A program made the position numbers and the translations under genes. From Shewanella piezotolerans WP3 (GTDB lineage Bacteria > Pseudomonadota > Gammaproteobacteria > Enterobacterales > Shewanellaceae): a stretch of DNA of 64,000 nucleotides. This document shows, piece after piece, positions 16,850-26,052 of this stretch (its first letter is position 1; each line of letters starts with the position of its first letter). The DNA lies in contig NC_011566.1 of the NCBI RefSeq assembly GCF_000014885.1, forward strand, positions 4,083,501-4,147,500. Reading direction: 5' to 3'. The notes beneath the pieces were generated by a model. The model had not been told where the DNA came from and ran no database searches. It was given only the letters and a program-made list of their open reading frames with translations.

Positions 16850-17017
16850 AATCTCAGCTATCTAATTAATAAATAAGCGAATAGTAAAACTGAGTCGTTA
16901 TGTTGTCAGCGTATTTTCATAATGGCTGCAAACTGCAGCAATACATTGATTAAACAGGTAGAACAACGCACATCAGGTCAATCTAGCGCTAAAGTTAGTG
17001 ACTGTATACGTTGACCT

Positions 17018-17277
17018 ATACCCGTTCTACTTGAATATGCTCGTTTCAGAGGCTATGGACAGTTCAATTCTAGGCGCATTAACGTAGAAATGGTTATTCC
17101 TTTTAAGTTAATGCAACAACGAAGTGGGCTGGCACAAAACCTTCTGCGATGGGGTTTGATGGGCTTTACTCTGTGTTATTGATCTTACTAAAGGAACGAC
17201 CATTAATGGCAATCAATGCCTTGATTAAAGCCCATTAAATTCCCACTGAACCCTGCATCTTCAGGTAGAACGGGGAT
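17018..17277. mobile_element. MITE-like element with imperfect CCCGTTCTAC ends
   Basis: A 260-base non-coding element bounded by inverted repeats (ATACCCGTTCTACTTGAA at 17018; right end 17255-17277, 20 of 23 bases complementary). It fills most of the 433-base gap upstream of scsB; bases 16850-17017 hold nothing recognised beyond likely promoter sequence. Its interior (17086-17130, AGAAATGGTTATTCCTTTTA) shares a core with the elements at 8710 and 31168. Confidence 0.7.
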
Positions 17278-17282
17278 TGTCC

Positions 17283-17633
17283 TTACTCTTGAAATCGGCA
17301 AAAACAGAGATGTATTCGCCTGGGCTTAGGCAAAGTGGGGATATCGAAAATCCGAGGTAATTGACGGAAAATAATCGGTAATAGCGGAATGAAAAATAGC
17401 AATAACAAAACAAGGTTTAAATTGGGCTCATCCATGCAAACTCGCAATGATTTTTCAGACAGTTCACACGTCTCTAGCGTTAACTCCTCCATTGACGAGC
17501 TTTGGCTTTGTAAACTCAACTGTGGCGTTTCTTCTCCAACAAGCTGATTTATGCTGCGTAATATTCCGCTGTTTTGCATCAAACACAAAATGACCAACAC
17601 AGTAAAAACCATGACGATCGAATTTCTAGCCAT
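17283..17633 (-). CDS. Small membrane protein of unknown function
   Basis: A 116-residue protein beginning MARNSIVMVFTVLVILCLM, one N-terminal membrane segment. A periplasm-sized loop follows with two cysteines 13 residues apart (LETCELSEKSLRVCMDEP), then a second hydrophobic stretch (LVLLLLFFIPLLPIIF) and a basic tail. The frame extends upstream to 17678, but ATG 17633 gives the cleaner membrane start. Its position before scsB and its cysteine pair suggest a role near the thiol system, but the family is not recognised. Confidence 0.6.
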   Translation of the reverse strand: MARNSIVMVFTVLVILCLMQNSGILRSINQLVGEETPQLSLQSQSSSMEELTLETCELSEKSLRVCMDEPNLNLVLLLLFFIPLLPIIFRQLPRIFDIPTLPKPRRIHLCFCRFQE

Positions 17634-17879
17634 TGCTACTTTACAAAAAAAACGGATAACGCACTCCCGATGTATCAATGATTACCAATGCCTTGCAGTT
17701 ATTAAAAGATAAGACCGACTATTCGCGGATTTAGTTCATCACTAGATGAAAATATATTAGAGCACAGAGCAACAATGACGAGTAACGCTTTTTATAAACA
17801 CTTATCAGCTAACACACAGCGAAAATATACCGATTTAAAGTTCAACATCCTCACTTAAAGCCCCTGGAGCCGTATACCG

Positions 17880-18293
17880 ATGAGCCAGTTTGTTACCGAT
17901 AACAGCAAAGAGTTTGCCCTATCCGTCGAAGATAAAATTGCAGAGTCTATACCAATCAGTATAAGAAGTTGATCTACTCAGAGTGTATTTGGCAAGCTAA
18001 TGCAAGGTGACAACGGTGAACTGTTGGCAGTTTTTTCAGGACGCACTTTTGGCAACTGGTTAATGATTGATTACCTGTGGGTATCGGAGGGTCTACGAGG
18101 GCAAAATATCGGCCACCAACTATTAGCAGAAGCTGAACGGCTAGCACTTGCGAAAAGCTGCAAATTTGCCATTCTAGATACGTTAAACTTTCAAGCTAAG
18201 CCCTTCTATGAAGCGAGGGGTTATCAAGTGCAGTGGACACAAGCAGCGTACCCAAAGACGGGTTGTAAATATTTTATGGTTAAAACCTTATAA
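17880..18293 (+). pseudogene. GNAT acetyltransferase gene interrupted by repeat fragment
   Basis: ATG 17880 starts MSQFVTDNSKEFALSVEDKI. The frame then runs into a repeat fragment (17949-18000) and stops at TGA 17970. The rest of the gene continues in the same frame from 18000 and encodes a good GNAT C-terminal two-thirds: 'LMIDYLWVSEGLRGQNIGHQLLAEAE' (acetyl-CoA loop R/Q-G-x-x-G/H) and 'ILDTLNFQAKPFYEARGYQV'. Either the gene is dead or a shortened protein starts at ATG 18000. The substrate is unknown. Confidence 0.75.
17949..18000. repeat. 52-base end fragment of the 8710-9036 MITE
   Basis: ATACCAATCAGTATAAGAAG and the following bases to 18000 match the inverse complement of 8985-9036 with few mismatches. 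No opposite inverted repeat follows, so it is a solo end left inside the GNAT gene. Confidence 0.8.
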
Positions 18294-18319
18294 CCCAATT
18301 GTTGTGGCGAAGAGATATC

Positions 18320-18345
18320 AAAAAGGCACTATAAAGTGCCTTTTT
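18320..18345. terminator. Bidirectional terminator between GNAT gene and prmC
   Basis: AAAAAGGCACT-ATA-AAGTGCCTTTTT, a near-perfect stem with A and T tracts on both sides, between convergent genes. Confidence 0.9.
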
Positions 18346-18363
18346 ATCAGAAGTATTAACGCT

Positions 18364-19206
18364 CTATCTTGGCCAACGACCTATGGTGCAACGGTCATTA
18401 CTGCCAAAGTCTCTAACAGTCGCGACATTCTCAAAGCCTAGTTCAATCAACTTTTCTCTCAGTTCAATCGCTTGTTGGTAGCCATGCTCCAGTAACAAGT
18501 AACCGCCAGGGGCTAAATAATCACGGGCACAATTGGCGATATGAAACAGATCGGCAAAGCCTTTTAACGGAGCAGTTAGGGCACTTTGCGGCTCAAATCG
18601 CACATCGCCTTGTGATAGGTGCTCATCTTCTTCGTCGATATATGGCGGGTTAGACACAATCAAGTTAAAGTCGTAACATTCGACCGCATCGAACCAATCA
18701 CTTTGAAACACGTCAACATGTTCAAGTTTTAGGTTAACTCGATTCTCAATCGCTAGCGCAACCGCCTCTTCAACCTTATCGATGGCGCACACTTGCCATT
18801 CATTACGCTCGTGCGCTAATGACAGCGCGATCGCGCCAGTGCCAGTGCCCAAGTCCAATACCCGCGCATTCTCAGCTAAAGGAAGATTGAGCGCCGTTTC
18901 GACTAAGATTTCGGTGTCAGGCCTTGGGATCAAAGTGGTTGGGTTGACTCTAAATGGCAGTGACCAAAACTCTCGCTCACCAACAATATGCGCGATGGGG
19001 TTTCCCCGGAGGCGCTTGGCCAGCATCTGTTTAAACTCAGAGACTTGCGCCGAATCTAAGTCTCTTTCAGGCCAAGTATAGAGGTAACTGCGTGGCTTAT
19101 TAATAATATGCAGCAGCATCACTTCAGCATCCAGCATAGCCGAATCTGAAATAGTCTCTAATTGAGAAGAGGCCCACTTTAGGGCCCCTGATATAGTCAA
19201 TTGCAA
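18364..19206 (-). CDS. prmC: Release-factor glutamine methyltransferase PrmC
   Basis: A 280-residue SAM-dependent methyltransferase that N5-methylates the Gln of the GGQ loop of RF1 and RF2. It has an N-terminal helical domain that binds the release factor, the SAM motif 'VLDLGTGTGAIALSLA' (about residues 115-130), and the catalytic N-P-P-Y (SNPPYIDEED, about residue 186). Length matches HemK/PrmC. It follows prfA by 40 bases, so enzyme and substrate are co-transcribed. Confidence 0.96.
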   Translation of the reverse strand: MQLTISGALKWASSQLETISDSAMLDAEVMLLHIINKPRSYLYTWPERDLDSAQVSEFKQMLAKRLRGNPIAHIVGEREFWSLPFRVNPTTLIPRPDTEILVETALNLPLAENARVLDLGTGTGAIALSLAHERNEWQVCAIDKVEEAVALAIENRVNLKLEHVDVFQSDWFDAVECYDFNLIVSNPPYIDEEDEHLSQGDVRFEPQSALTAPLKGFADLFHIANCARDYLAPGGYLLLEHGYQQAIELREKLIELGFENVATVRDFGSNDRCTIGRWPR

Positions 19207-19246
19207 GGAATGTCCTTATTCATCGAATAACGATAGAACTGAGCCG

Positions 19247-20332
19247 TTAACCTTCGCCAAGAGCTGCAAGCATATCAGCTTGGGTTTCTTGGATTAGAGG
19301 TTCAATCACCACATCGATATCACCTTCCATAAATTCGCCTAAGCGGTATAAGGTAAGGTTTATGCGATGCTCGCTCACTCGACCTTGTGGGAAGTTATAA
19401 GTACGAATACGTTCTGAACGGTCACCACTACTGACTAAGTTACGACGAGTACTATCTTCTTCACTACGGCGCTTTTCATCTTCAACCGCTTGAATTCGAG
19501 CAGAAAGAACACTCATCGCTTGAGCACGGTTTTTGTGCTGCGAGCGTTGGTCTTGGCACTCAACAACAATCCCAGTTGGAATGTGAGTAATACGAATCGC
19601 AGAATCAGTTTTGTTGACGTGCTGTCCGCCCGCACCTGATGCTCGGAAAGTATCAACTTTTAAGTCTGCTTTATTGATCTCAATCGCTTCAGCTTCAGGG
19701 ATTTCTGGTAAAACGATCACTGTACAAGCTGAAGTATGTACTCGGCCTTGAGATTCTGTTTCTGGAACACGTTGCACACGATGCCCACCAGATTCAAATT
19801 TCAGTTTACCGTATACGCCTTCACCACTGATTTTAGCAATCACTTCTTTAAAGCCGCCATGTTCACCTTCGTTGGTGTTCATGACTTCAATTTGCCAACG
19901 GTTGCTTTCAGCATACTTGCTGTACATACGGAACAAATCGCCAGCAAAAATAGCCGCTTCATCACCACCCGCACCAGCGCGAATTTCGATAAAACAGTTA
20001 TTATCATCATTAGGATCTTTTGGAAGTAGCAGAATTTGTAGCTCAGATTCTAACGTTTCTATCGTCTCTTTGGCCGCTTTATACTCTTCTTGAGCCATCT
20101 CTTTCAGCTCGGCATCATCCTCTTCCATCATCTCTTTAGCAGACTCAAGGTCTTCTTCTGCTTGCTGAAAAGATTTAAAAGCTTTAACAACATCCTCTAG
20201 TTGAGAATATTCTTTAGACAAGGCGCGAAAACGCTCTTGATCGGCAATAATGCCTGCATCACTTAGTAGCGCCAATACTTCTTCATTACGTTCAAGCAAG
20301 CCTTCAAGCTTGCGAATTACACTGTCCTTCAT
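19247..20332 (-). CDS. prfA: Peptide chain release factor 1
   Basis: A 361-residue release factor reading UAA and UAG. The peptidyl-tRNA hydrolysis motif 'GAGGQHVNKTDSAIR' lies near residue 233, preceded by 'GGHRVQRVPETESQGRVHTS', which is strongly conserved. Full length; no programmed frameshift is seen, as expected for RF1. It follows hemA by 13 bases and precedes prmC, which modifies the GGQ Gln. Confidence 0.98.
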   Translation of the reverse strand: MKDSVIRKLEGLLERNEEVLALLSDAGIIADQERFRALSKEYSQLEDVVKAFKSFQQAEEDLESAKEMMEEDDAELKEMAQEEYKAAKETIETLESELQILLLPKDPNDDNNCFIEIRAGAGGDEAAIFAGDLFRMYSKYAESNRWQIEVMNTNEGEHGGFKEVIAKISGEGVYGKLKFESGGHRVQRVPETESQGRVHTSACTVIVLPEIPEAEAIEINKADLKVDTFRASGAGGQHVNKTDSAIRITHIPTGIVVECQDQRSQHKNRAQAMSVLSARIQAVEDEKRRSEEDSTRRNLVSSGDRSERIRTYNFPQGRVSEHRINLTLYRLGEFMEGDIDVVIEPLIQETQADMLAALGEG

Positions 20333-20345
20333 TAAAACGCTAACC

Positions 20346-21596
20346 TTAGTCTTTATCTAGTCCGAGCATCGTCCTTAATTGTCCAAGTGAATTGAGATCA
20401 CCTTGGCGACTCGCAGCAGTAAGCGCTTGGGTCGGTGCATGGATCAATTTATTGGTCAGCTTATTAGCAAGTTCAAGTAACACTTGCTCGCTATTACCAC
20501 CTTGGGCCAACTTGTTGACCGCTCGCTCTACCAATTCATCTTTTATCGCCATACTTTGAGTACGATATTCACGGATACTGTCAACCGACTCTAATGAGCG
20601 GATCCACTCCATAAACTGATAAGATTGATCGTCTGCAATTAATTCTGCTTGCTCGGCAGCCTCTCTTCGAGAAGCCATATTCTGTTCAATGATGCTTTGC
20701 AGGTCATCGACGGTGTATAGAAACGCATCATCCAGATCCGCTACTTCGGCCTCAATATCTCGAGGAACTGCTATATCTACCAACAACATAGGTTGATGAC
20801 GACGCTGCTTAAGCGCTTTTTCTACCATGCCTTTACCAAGGATCGGTAATGGGCTAGCCGTAGAGGATATCACGATATCGGCCTTAGGGAGAAAGTCTGG
20901 GATCTGTTCGAGTGTAATTGCAGTTGCACCGAACTCGTCACACATGGCTTCAGCACGTGAAATTGTTCGGTTTGCCACCACCATTGTTTTAACGCCATTA
21001 TCTTTTAAATGACGTGCCACTAACTCTATGGTCTCACCTGCGCCTACAAGTAATACCTGCGTGGTGCTCAGCGATGAAAAGATATGCTTAGCCATACTCA
21101 CAGCAGCAAAGGCAACCGATACAGCAGCAGCCCCGATCTCAGTCTCGGTTCGAATCTTTTTAGCCACTGAAAAAGTGTTCTGAAATAAGCGATCCATTGT
21201 GGTTGCAACAGTGCCCGCTTCTTTAGCTTTTACAAAAGACTGTTTAACTTGACCTAAGATTTGAGGCTCGCCCAAGATCAACGAGTCCAGTCCAGCAGAA
21301 ACGCGCATTAAATGTTTAACCGCTTCCTGATCCTTAAATTGATACAGACAGGGCTCTACATCGGCATGAGAAAGTTGATGATAATCTTCTAACCATTGGA
21401 CAACGTCAGCCTCTTCACCGTTGTTACAGTAAAGCTCTGTGCGATTACAGGTAGAGATAATGACGGCTTCGCCCGACTGAGTGTGCGTTGCAAGACTCTT
21501 CATAGCATCATGAATTCTGTCTGGTGCGAAAGCGACTTTCTCACGTAGGTCGACCGTGGCCGTTTTATGATTTATTCCGATTGCTACAAGGCTCAT
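20346..21596 (-). CDS. hemA: Glutamyl-tRNA reductase
   Basis: A 416-residue enzyme for the first committed step of C5 tetrapyrrole synthesis, NADPH reduction of glutamyl-tRNA to glutamate-1-semialdehyde. Catalytic Cys50 lies in 'IISTCNRTELY'. 'GLDSLILGEPQILGQVK' and the NADPH motif 'VLLVGAGETIELVARHL' follow, with a C-terminal dimerisation helix. It supplies heme precursors, relevant to the multiheme cytochrome in this window. First gene of hemA-prfA-prmC, divergent from lolB. Confidence 0.97.
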   Translation of the reverse strand: MSLVAIGINHKTATVDLREKVAFAPDRIHDAMKSLATHTQSGEAVIISTCNRTELYCNNGEEADVVQWLEDYHQLSHADVEPCLYQFKDQEAVKHLMRVSAGLDSLILGEPQILGQVKQSFVKAKEAGTVATTMDRLFQNTFSVAKKIRTETEIGAAAVSVAFAAVSMAKHIFSSLSTTQVLLVGAGETIELVARHLKDNGVKTMVVANRTISRAEAMCDEFGATAITLEQIPDFLPKADIVISSTASPLPILGKGMVEKALKQRRHQPMLLVDIAVPRDIEAEVADLDDAFLYTVDDLQSIIEQNMASRREAAEQAELIADDQSYQFMEWIRSLESVDSIREYRTQSMAIKDELVERAVNKLAQGGNSEQVLLELANKLTNKLIHAPTQALTAASRQGDLNSLGQLRTMLGLDKD

Positions 21597-21866
21597 TTGA
21601 CTCGTTCTGGACTCTTGGGCATCTTATTTATTGGTGCCATTCTACTGAATTGGCTTTGTTAAAAACAGAATACGCTTAACAAAACCGAATAATAATCTCT
21701 GTTCTTACCCATTTTTCCAATTAGCGTCACCTTTTTAACTATTTTTAAATAGCTATGACAGCAATTGACGACAATAAACATTGTGCAAATGGTTATTTTT
21801 TGCATTAGGGCATTGGTAAATTTACCAACCCCTCGTATCATAAGGGCTCTTTTATATCAGTAATAG

Positions 21867-22532
21867 ATGAATAATTTGAGCAGCTTCACAAAAAACACTT
21901 ATGCATGGGTGATATTGAGCTTTATTTTCATTAGCGGTTGCTCAACTACCATACCAGACAACTTAGTTCCCGTCTCTGTCGAGCAGGCCGAACAAGCGCA
22001 AGCTTGGGAAATGCAAGGCAAACTTGCGGTGCGTACCGCTGACGATAAATTTAGTACGAATCTGTATTGGTTGCACACACAAACTTCCGATGAGTTAACA
22101 CTAACCACAATGTTAGGTACTACGGTACTGAGTTTATCCAGTACTGCCGGTGATACATTATTAGAACTCGATGGTAAGACCTATACCGATACCAATGCCC
22201 AACGCCTACTCGCGCGTATTACCGGTTGGACGATTCCTATCGATGCCTTACCGCTTTGGATCACAGGACAACTCAGCGAGGGGGATAAAGTGATGAGCCA
22301 AGATTCACTCAATCGTCCTATCAAGCTCATCAATTTAAATCAACGTCCTGCTTGGGAAGTCAGCTTTAAGAGTTGGCAAACCCAAAGTGGCGCTGAGTTA
22401 CCGCGATTGCTAGAGATAAATCGTGATGATATTCGACTTAAAATTCAGGTCAGTAAGTGGCAAGCTCTTCTTCCTGAAAAACAAATAGTGACCAATCAAC
22501 CAAATTCCACTGCCAATGAGTCTTCTTTATGA
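21867..22532 (+). CDS. lolB: Outer-membrane lipoprotein receptor LolB
   Basis: A 221-residue lipoprotein that accepts lipoproteins from periplasmic LolA and inserts them into the outer membrane. The signal ends in a lipobox 'FISGCS' with lipidated Cys25. The mature part starts with 'EQAQAWEMQGKLAVRTADDK', typical of LolB, and 'TLTTMLGTTVLSL' resembles the protruding hydrophobic loop. It overlaps ispE in the ATGA arrangement. Confidence 0.93.
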   Translation: MNNLSSFTKNTYAWVILSFIFISGCSTTIPDNLVPVSVEQAEQAQAWEMQGKLAVRTADDKFSTNLYWLHTQTSDELTLTTMLGTTVLSLSSTAGDTLLELDGKTYTDTNAQRLLARITGWTIPIDALPLWITGQLSEGDKVMSQDSLNRPIKLINLNQRPAWEVSFKSWQTQSGAELPRLLEINRDDIRLKIQVSKWQALLPEKQIVTNQPNSTANESSL

Positions 22533-23383
22533 CAGCAGCACTTTCATTAGGTTGGCCTGCACCAGCCAAACTCAACCTTTTCCTGCATATCAATGGTCGC
22601 CGCGAAGATGGTTATCACGAACTGCAAACACTGTTTCAATTTATCGAGCATTGTGACTTTCTCGACTTTAAGGTTACTGAGAACACAAATTTGAAACTGC
22701 ATTCAAATATGTCTACTGTTGTCGCCGATAACGATAACTTAATTCTGCGAGCCGCAAAATCGTTGCAAGAGTATAGCCAATGCCAACAAGGCGCTGAAAT
22801 TTGGTTAGATAAACGCTTGCCCATGGGAGGCGGTTTAGGTGGAGGTTCATCCGATGCGGCAACCACTTTAGTCGCACTAAATTCGCTTTGGGGGCTGAAT
22901 ATCCCCATAGATGAACTTGCCAAAATAGGACTAAAGCTTGGCGCTGATGTCCCTGTTTTTATTAATGGTTTCTCAGCTTTTGCTGAAGGTGTTGGTGAGC
23001 AATTACAGCCCGTTTACCCTCCTCAGCCTTGGTACCTTGTAGTGGTGCCAGATGTGCATGTATCAACAGCCGAAATTTTCCAAGATCCAGCATTGCCTCG
23101 CAATACTCCCAAGCATTCATTAACTTCCTTAATGGAAAGCCCATGGAAAAATGATTGCCAAGAACTGGTCGCAAAACACTCTCCCCAAGTTGCCAAAGCC
23201 TTAGCGTGGCTGCTAGAATATGCGCCGTCCAGAATGACCGGAACCGGAGCATGTGTTTTCGGTCAATTCGAACAGGAGCAACAAGCTAAAGACGCCTTGG
23301 CAAAACTGCCTACGTCGATGAATGGCTTTGTTGCCAAAGGGGCAAATAAATCGCCATTAATGCTGAGATTAGCTCAGTGTTAA
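22529..23383 (+). CDS. ispE: 4-diphosphocytidyl-2-C-methylerythritol kinase
   Basis: A 284-residue GHMP kinase of the MEP isoprenoid pathway. It has 'WPAPAKLNLFLHINGRREDG' at the start (Lys and Asn of the active site), 'LPMGGGLGGGSSDAATT' (ATP loop, about residue 95), and 'SRMTGTGACVFGQFE' (motif 3). The start codon overlaps the lolB stop (ATGA). Standard length and order lolB-ispE-prs. Confidence 0.97.
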   Translation: MTAALSLGWPAPAKLNLFLHINGRREDGYHELQTLFQFIEHCDFLDFKVTENTNLKLHSNMSTVVADNDNLILRAAKSLQEYSQCQQGAEIWLDKRLPMGGGLGGGSSDAATTLVALNSLWGLNIPIDELAKIGLKLGADVPVFINGFSAFAEGVGEQLQPVYPPQPWYLVVVPDVHVSTAEIFQDPALPRNTPKHSLTSLMESPWKNDCQELVAKHSPQVAKALAWLLEYAPSRMTGTGACVFGQFEQEQQAKDALAKLPTSMNGFVAKGANKSPLMLRLAQC

Positions 23384-23447
23384 CTATATCTGGGATACCT
23401 TTTAAGTCCCAGCCACTATCATGAAGCATACGCCTGAGGTTCATACA

Positions 23448-24395
23448 GTGCCTGACATTAAACTTTTTGCCGGTAACGCAACACCTAGTCTCGCTAAGAA
23501 GATAGCCGATCGTCTATTTTGTAAACTTGGAGACGCAGAAGTAGGCGTTTTCAGTGACGGCGAAATCAGTGTCCAGATAAATGAAAATGTACGTGGTGCG
23601 GATGTATTCATCATTCAATCTACTTGTGCGCCGACTAACGACAACCTAATGGAACTTATCGTTATGGTTGACGCACTTCGTCGTGCTTCTGCTGGTCGTA
23701 TTACGGCAGTTATCCCTTACTTCGGTTATGCTCGCCAAGACCGTCGTGTTCGCAGTGCTCGTGTACCAATTACCGCAAAAGTCGTTGCAGATTTCCTTTC
23801 AAGCGTTGGTGTTGACCGCGTATTGACATGTGATTTACACGCAGAACAAATCCAAGGTTTCTTTGACGTTCCTGTTGATAACGTATTCGGTAGCCCTGTG
23901 TTACTTGAAGATATGTTAGCAAAGAATTTAGAGAACCCAGTGGTTGTCTCTCCAGATATCGGTGGCGTAGTACGTGCTCGTGCGGTCGCTAAGCTTCTTG
24001 ACGATTCTGACTTAGCAATTATCGACAAACGTCGTCCACAAGCAAACGTTGCCCAAGTAATGCATATTATTGGTGATGTTCAGGGCCGTGACTGCATCAT
24101 TGTTGATGACATGATTGATACTGGCGGAACGCTTTGTAAAGCGGCTGAAGCATTAAAAGAGCACGGTGCAAACCGCGTATTTGCTTATGCAACTCACCCA
24201 GTATTCTCAGGTAATGCAGCGAAAAATATCGCTGAGTCTGTCATCGATGAAGTGATTGTTACTGATACGATCCCATTAAGCCCTGAAATTGCAGCGCTTG
24301 AAAAAGTTTCTCAGCTAACCATGTCTACGGTTATGGCTGAAGCTATTCGTCGCGTAAGCAACGAAGAGTCAATCTCAGCGATGTTTAAGCACTAA
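23448..24395 (+). CDS. prs: Ribose-phosphate pyrophosphokinase
   Basis: A 315-residue enzyme making PRPP from ribose 5-phosphate and ATP. It starts at GTG 23448 (protein MPDIKLFAGNATPS...), because that gives the exact family length and GAGG lies upstream; the frame also runs from an ATG at 23421. Seen: 'FSDGEISVQINENVRG', 'DLHAEQIQGFFD' (ATP/Mg site), 'KRRPQANVAQV', and the PRPP loop 'CIIVDDMIDTGGTLC'. It ends SNEESISAMFKH, nearly identical to the family. Confidence 0.98.
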   Translation: MPDIKLFAGNATPSLAKKIADRLFCKLGDAEVGVFSDGEISVQINENVRGADVFIIQSTCAPTNDNLMELIVMVDALRRASAGRITAVIPYFGYARQDRRVRSARVPITAKVVADFLSSVGVDRVLTCDLHAEQIQGFFDVPVDNVFGSPVLLEDMLAKNLENPVVVSPDIGGVVRARAVAKLLDDSDLAIIDKRRPQANVAQVMHIIGDVQGRDCIIVDDMIDTGGTLCKAAEALKEHGANRVFAYATHPVFSGNAAKNIAESVIDEVIVTDTIPLSPEIAALEKVSQLTMSTVMAEAIRRVSNEESISAMFKH

Positions 24396-24426
24396 TAACT
24401 TCGCTTAGGCTTAATGCTGAAATAAG

Positions 24427-24454
24427 AAACGCACTCCATTGAGTGCGTTTTTTT
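24427..24454 (+). terminator. Rho-independent terminator of prs
   Basis: AAACGCACTC-CATT-GAGTGCGTTTTTTT, a strong stem and T tract 30 bases after the prs stop. Confidence 0.92.
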
Positions 24455-24505
24455 ATCCCTAACATTTATTGCTAAGCAGATATTCCCTCACCGAGCACAC
24501 TGACA

Positions 24506-25864
24506 TTATAGCGACACTTGCTCTCTATGCGCCCAGACCATTGTCTCTCCCCAGAGGGGAAGCATCCATACACCGCTATCATCATCTTGGTAAACCTGTC
24601 TGATCACCATCTGCTCATTCTGCAAAACGTTCTTGCGGATCTCTCTATAAATCGTTGCCGATTCCTTTGAAACTTGCTGAGGGCTGGTAAAGCTGCGCTC
24701 ATCAACGTCGACTAGAAATGTTTTGACGACTTTGCCATCAATAAGAGACTGCTTCAGTTTAAAGTCACCGCTAAATTGATACCTTATCGAGATCTCTCTG
24801 AGCATATCATCGGTTATACAAGCTGCAGCCACCAGCTTACCGCGGTTATCTGAATCAAATATCATTGATAATCTAACATCGGCTCTGACAACATTTTTTG
24901 TATCTGAGTAGTAATAAACATCCGCCCGATAAACATCTTCAACCACGCCGCTATTCTCTGTTTCAAACTTGTCGAGCAAAATCTTGTTATAGGTAACTTG
25001 CTCCATCCTCAGTTTAGTATCAGCCAACCACTGAATGTCTAGCGGGGTCACTGGCGCATCAGCAGTCCTCACTAAGTTAAGTGGCTGCCTATCACTGCAA
25101 GTGCTGCCAAAGTCATTACACAGTGCTATTGACTCATACTGACCATTGTCATAAGTAAATAACTGTTTTTCACTGGAAGCAGCTAGGACGTCTTCATAAT
25201 TGAACCAGTTCGCAATCAGCTCATCAGCGCTCGTCGCTTGCTGAGAGGTGTCGGTTGATTGTGAATCTAAGAAGACCTTACTGACTAGAGAAGAAGTATG
25301 ATTAAACTCAAAATTTTGAGTTGTGATGGCTGCGATCTGTGGCTTGGCGAGAAGCGCAATATAATTAACAGCCTTTTTCAGCCCACCAGAAAAATGCAGC
25401 GTGATGATAATGCCAGCCAAAACGACCAGCGTAGACCATACTATGCGGCTTGCTAGATTGATATTAAGACGCTTACTCTTAAATGCAACATGCCCCTCTT
25501 CAGTCTGTGGTTGAACAGCGGTTGATACCGTTTCCGCCTTAGTTTCATCAGTAGCAATATCGTGTTCATCAACGATACACAAACTATAGCCATAACGTGG
25601 AATATTCTTCAGCTCGATGTCAGTTTGTGCCACCAGCTTTTTTCTCAAACTGCTCATGCACTGGGTTAAAGATGAGGGTGCGACAACACGCCCAGGCCAA
25701 CCCGCAGTATTCAATTGCTCTTTGCTTACAACGTCACCTACATGGCTGACTAAGCATTTTAAAACTTCTAATTCAGCAAGAGAAAGAGCATGCCGTTCTG
25801 TCGTGCGCAAATCGACTAAGTCTCTTGCATCTAAATCTATAATTAAAAATTCGGTAATTTTCAC
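24506..25864 (-). CDS. ToxR-like membrane-bound transcriptional regulator
   Basis: A 452-residue protein. Residues 1-95 form an OmpR/ToxR-type winged helix ('LSLAELEVLKCLVSHVGDVV', 'LTQCMSSLRKKLVAQTDIEL', then 'IPRYGYSL'). A linker and a membrane span (about 145-165) precede a large periplasmic part (about 175-452) with no recognised domain. Cys pairs are present in 'ALCNDFGSTCSD', so redox sensing is possible. GTG 25864 has GGGG upstream. It lies directly downstream of the multiheme cytochrome gene on the same strand, separated by a terminator. Its target genes are unknown. Confidence 0.85.
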   Translation of the reverse strand: MKITEFLIIDLDARDLVDLRTTERHALSLAELEVLKCLVSHVGDVVSKEQLNTAGWPGRVVAPSSLTQCMSSLRKKLVAQTDIELKNIPRYGYSLCIVDEHDIATDETKAETVSTAVQPQTEEGHVAFKSKRLNINLASRIVWSTLVVLAGIIITLHFSGGLKKAVNYIALLAKPQIAAITTQNFEFNHTSSLVSKVFLDSQSTDTSQQATSADELIANWFNYEDVLAASSEKQLFTYDNGQYESIALCNDFGSTCSDRQPLNLVRTADAPVTPLDIQWLADTKLRMEQVTYNKILLDKFETENSGVVEDVYRADVYYYSDTKNVVRADVRLSMIFDSDNRGKLVAAACITDDMLREISIRYQFSGDFKLKQSLIDGKVVKTFLVDVDERSFTSPQQVSKESATIYREIRKNVLQNEQMVIRQVYQDDDSGVWMLPLWGETMVWAHREQVSL

Positions 25865-25999
25865 AAGCTAACCCCTACTTCCTACCATCCCTGTAGCTTC
25901 CCCTAGGTTATTCTAAGTCTTTGACGCTCTTTTTAATCTGACCCGATTAAAGGTTTTAGAAAAAGAGTTGAGACTTTGTTAATAATTGTGACCCTGTTA

Positions 26000-26028
26000 A
26001 AAAAAGACCCTAGCAAAATGCTAGGGCC
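26000..26028 (-). terminator. Rho-independent terminator of the cytochrome gene
   Basis: On the minus strand CCCTAGC-ATTTT-GCTAGGG is followed by TCTTTTTTT, 25 bases after the cytochrome stop codon. Confidence 0.88.
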
Positions 26029-26052
26029 AAAATAATTGCAGGGGGATAAACT

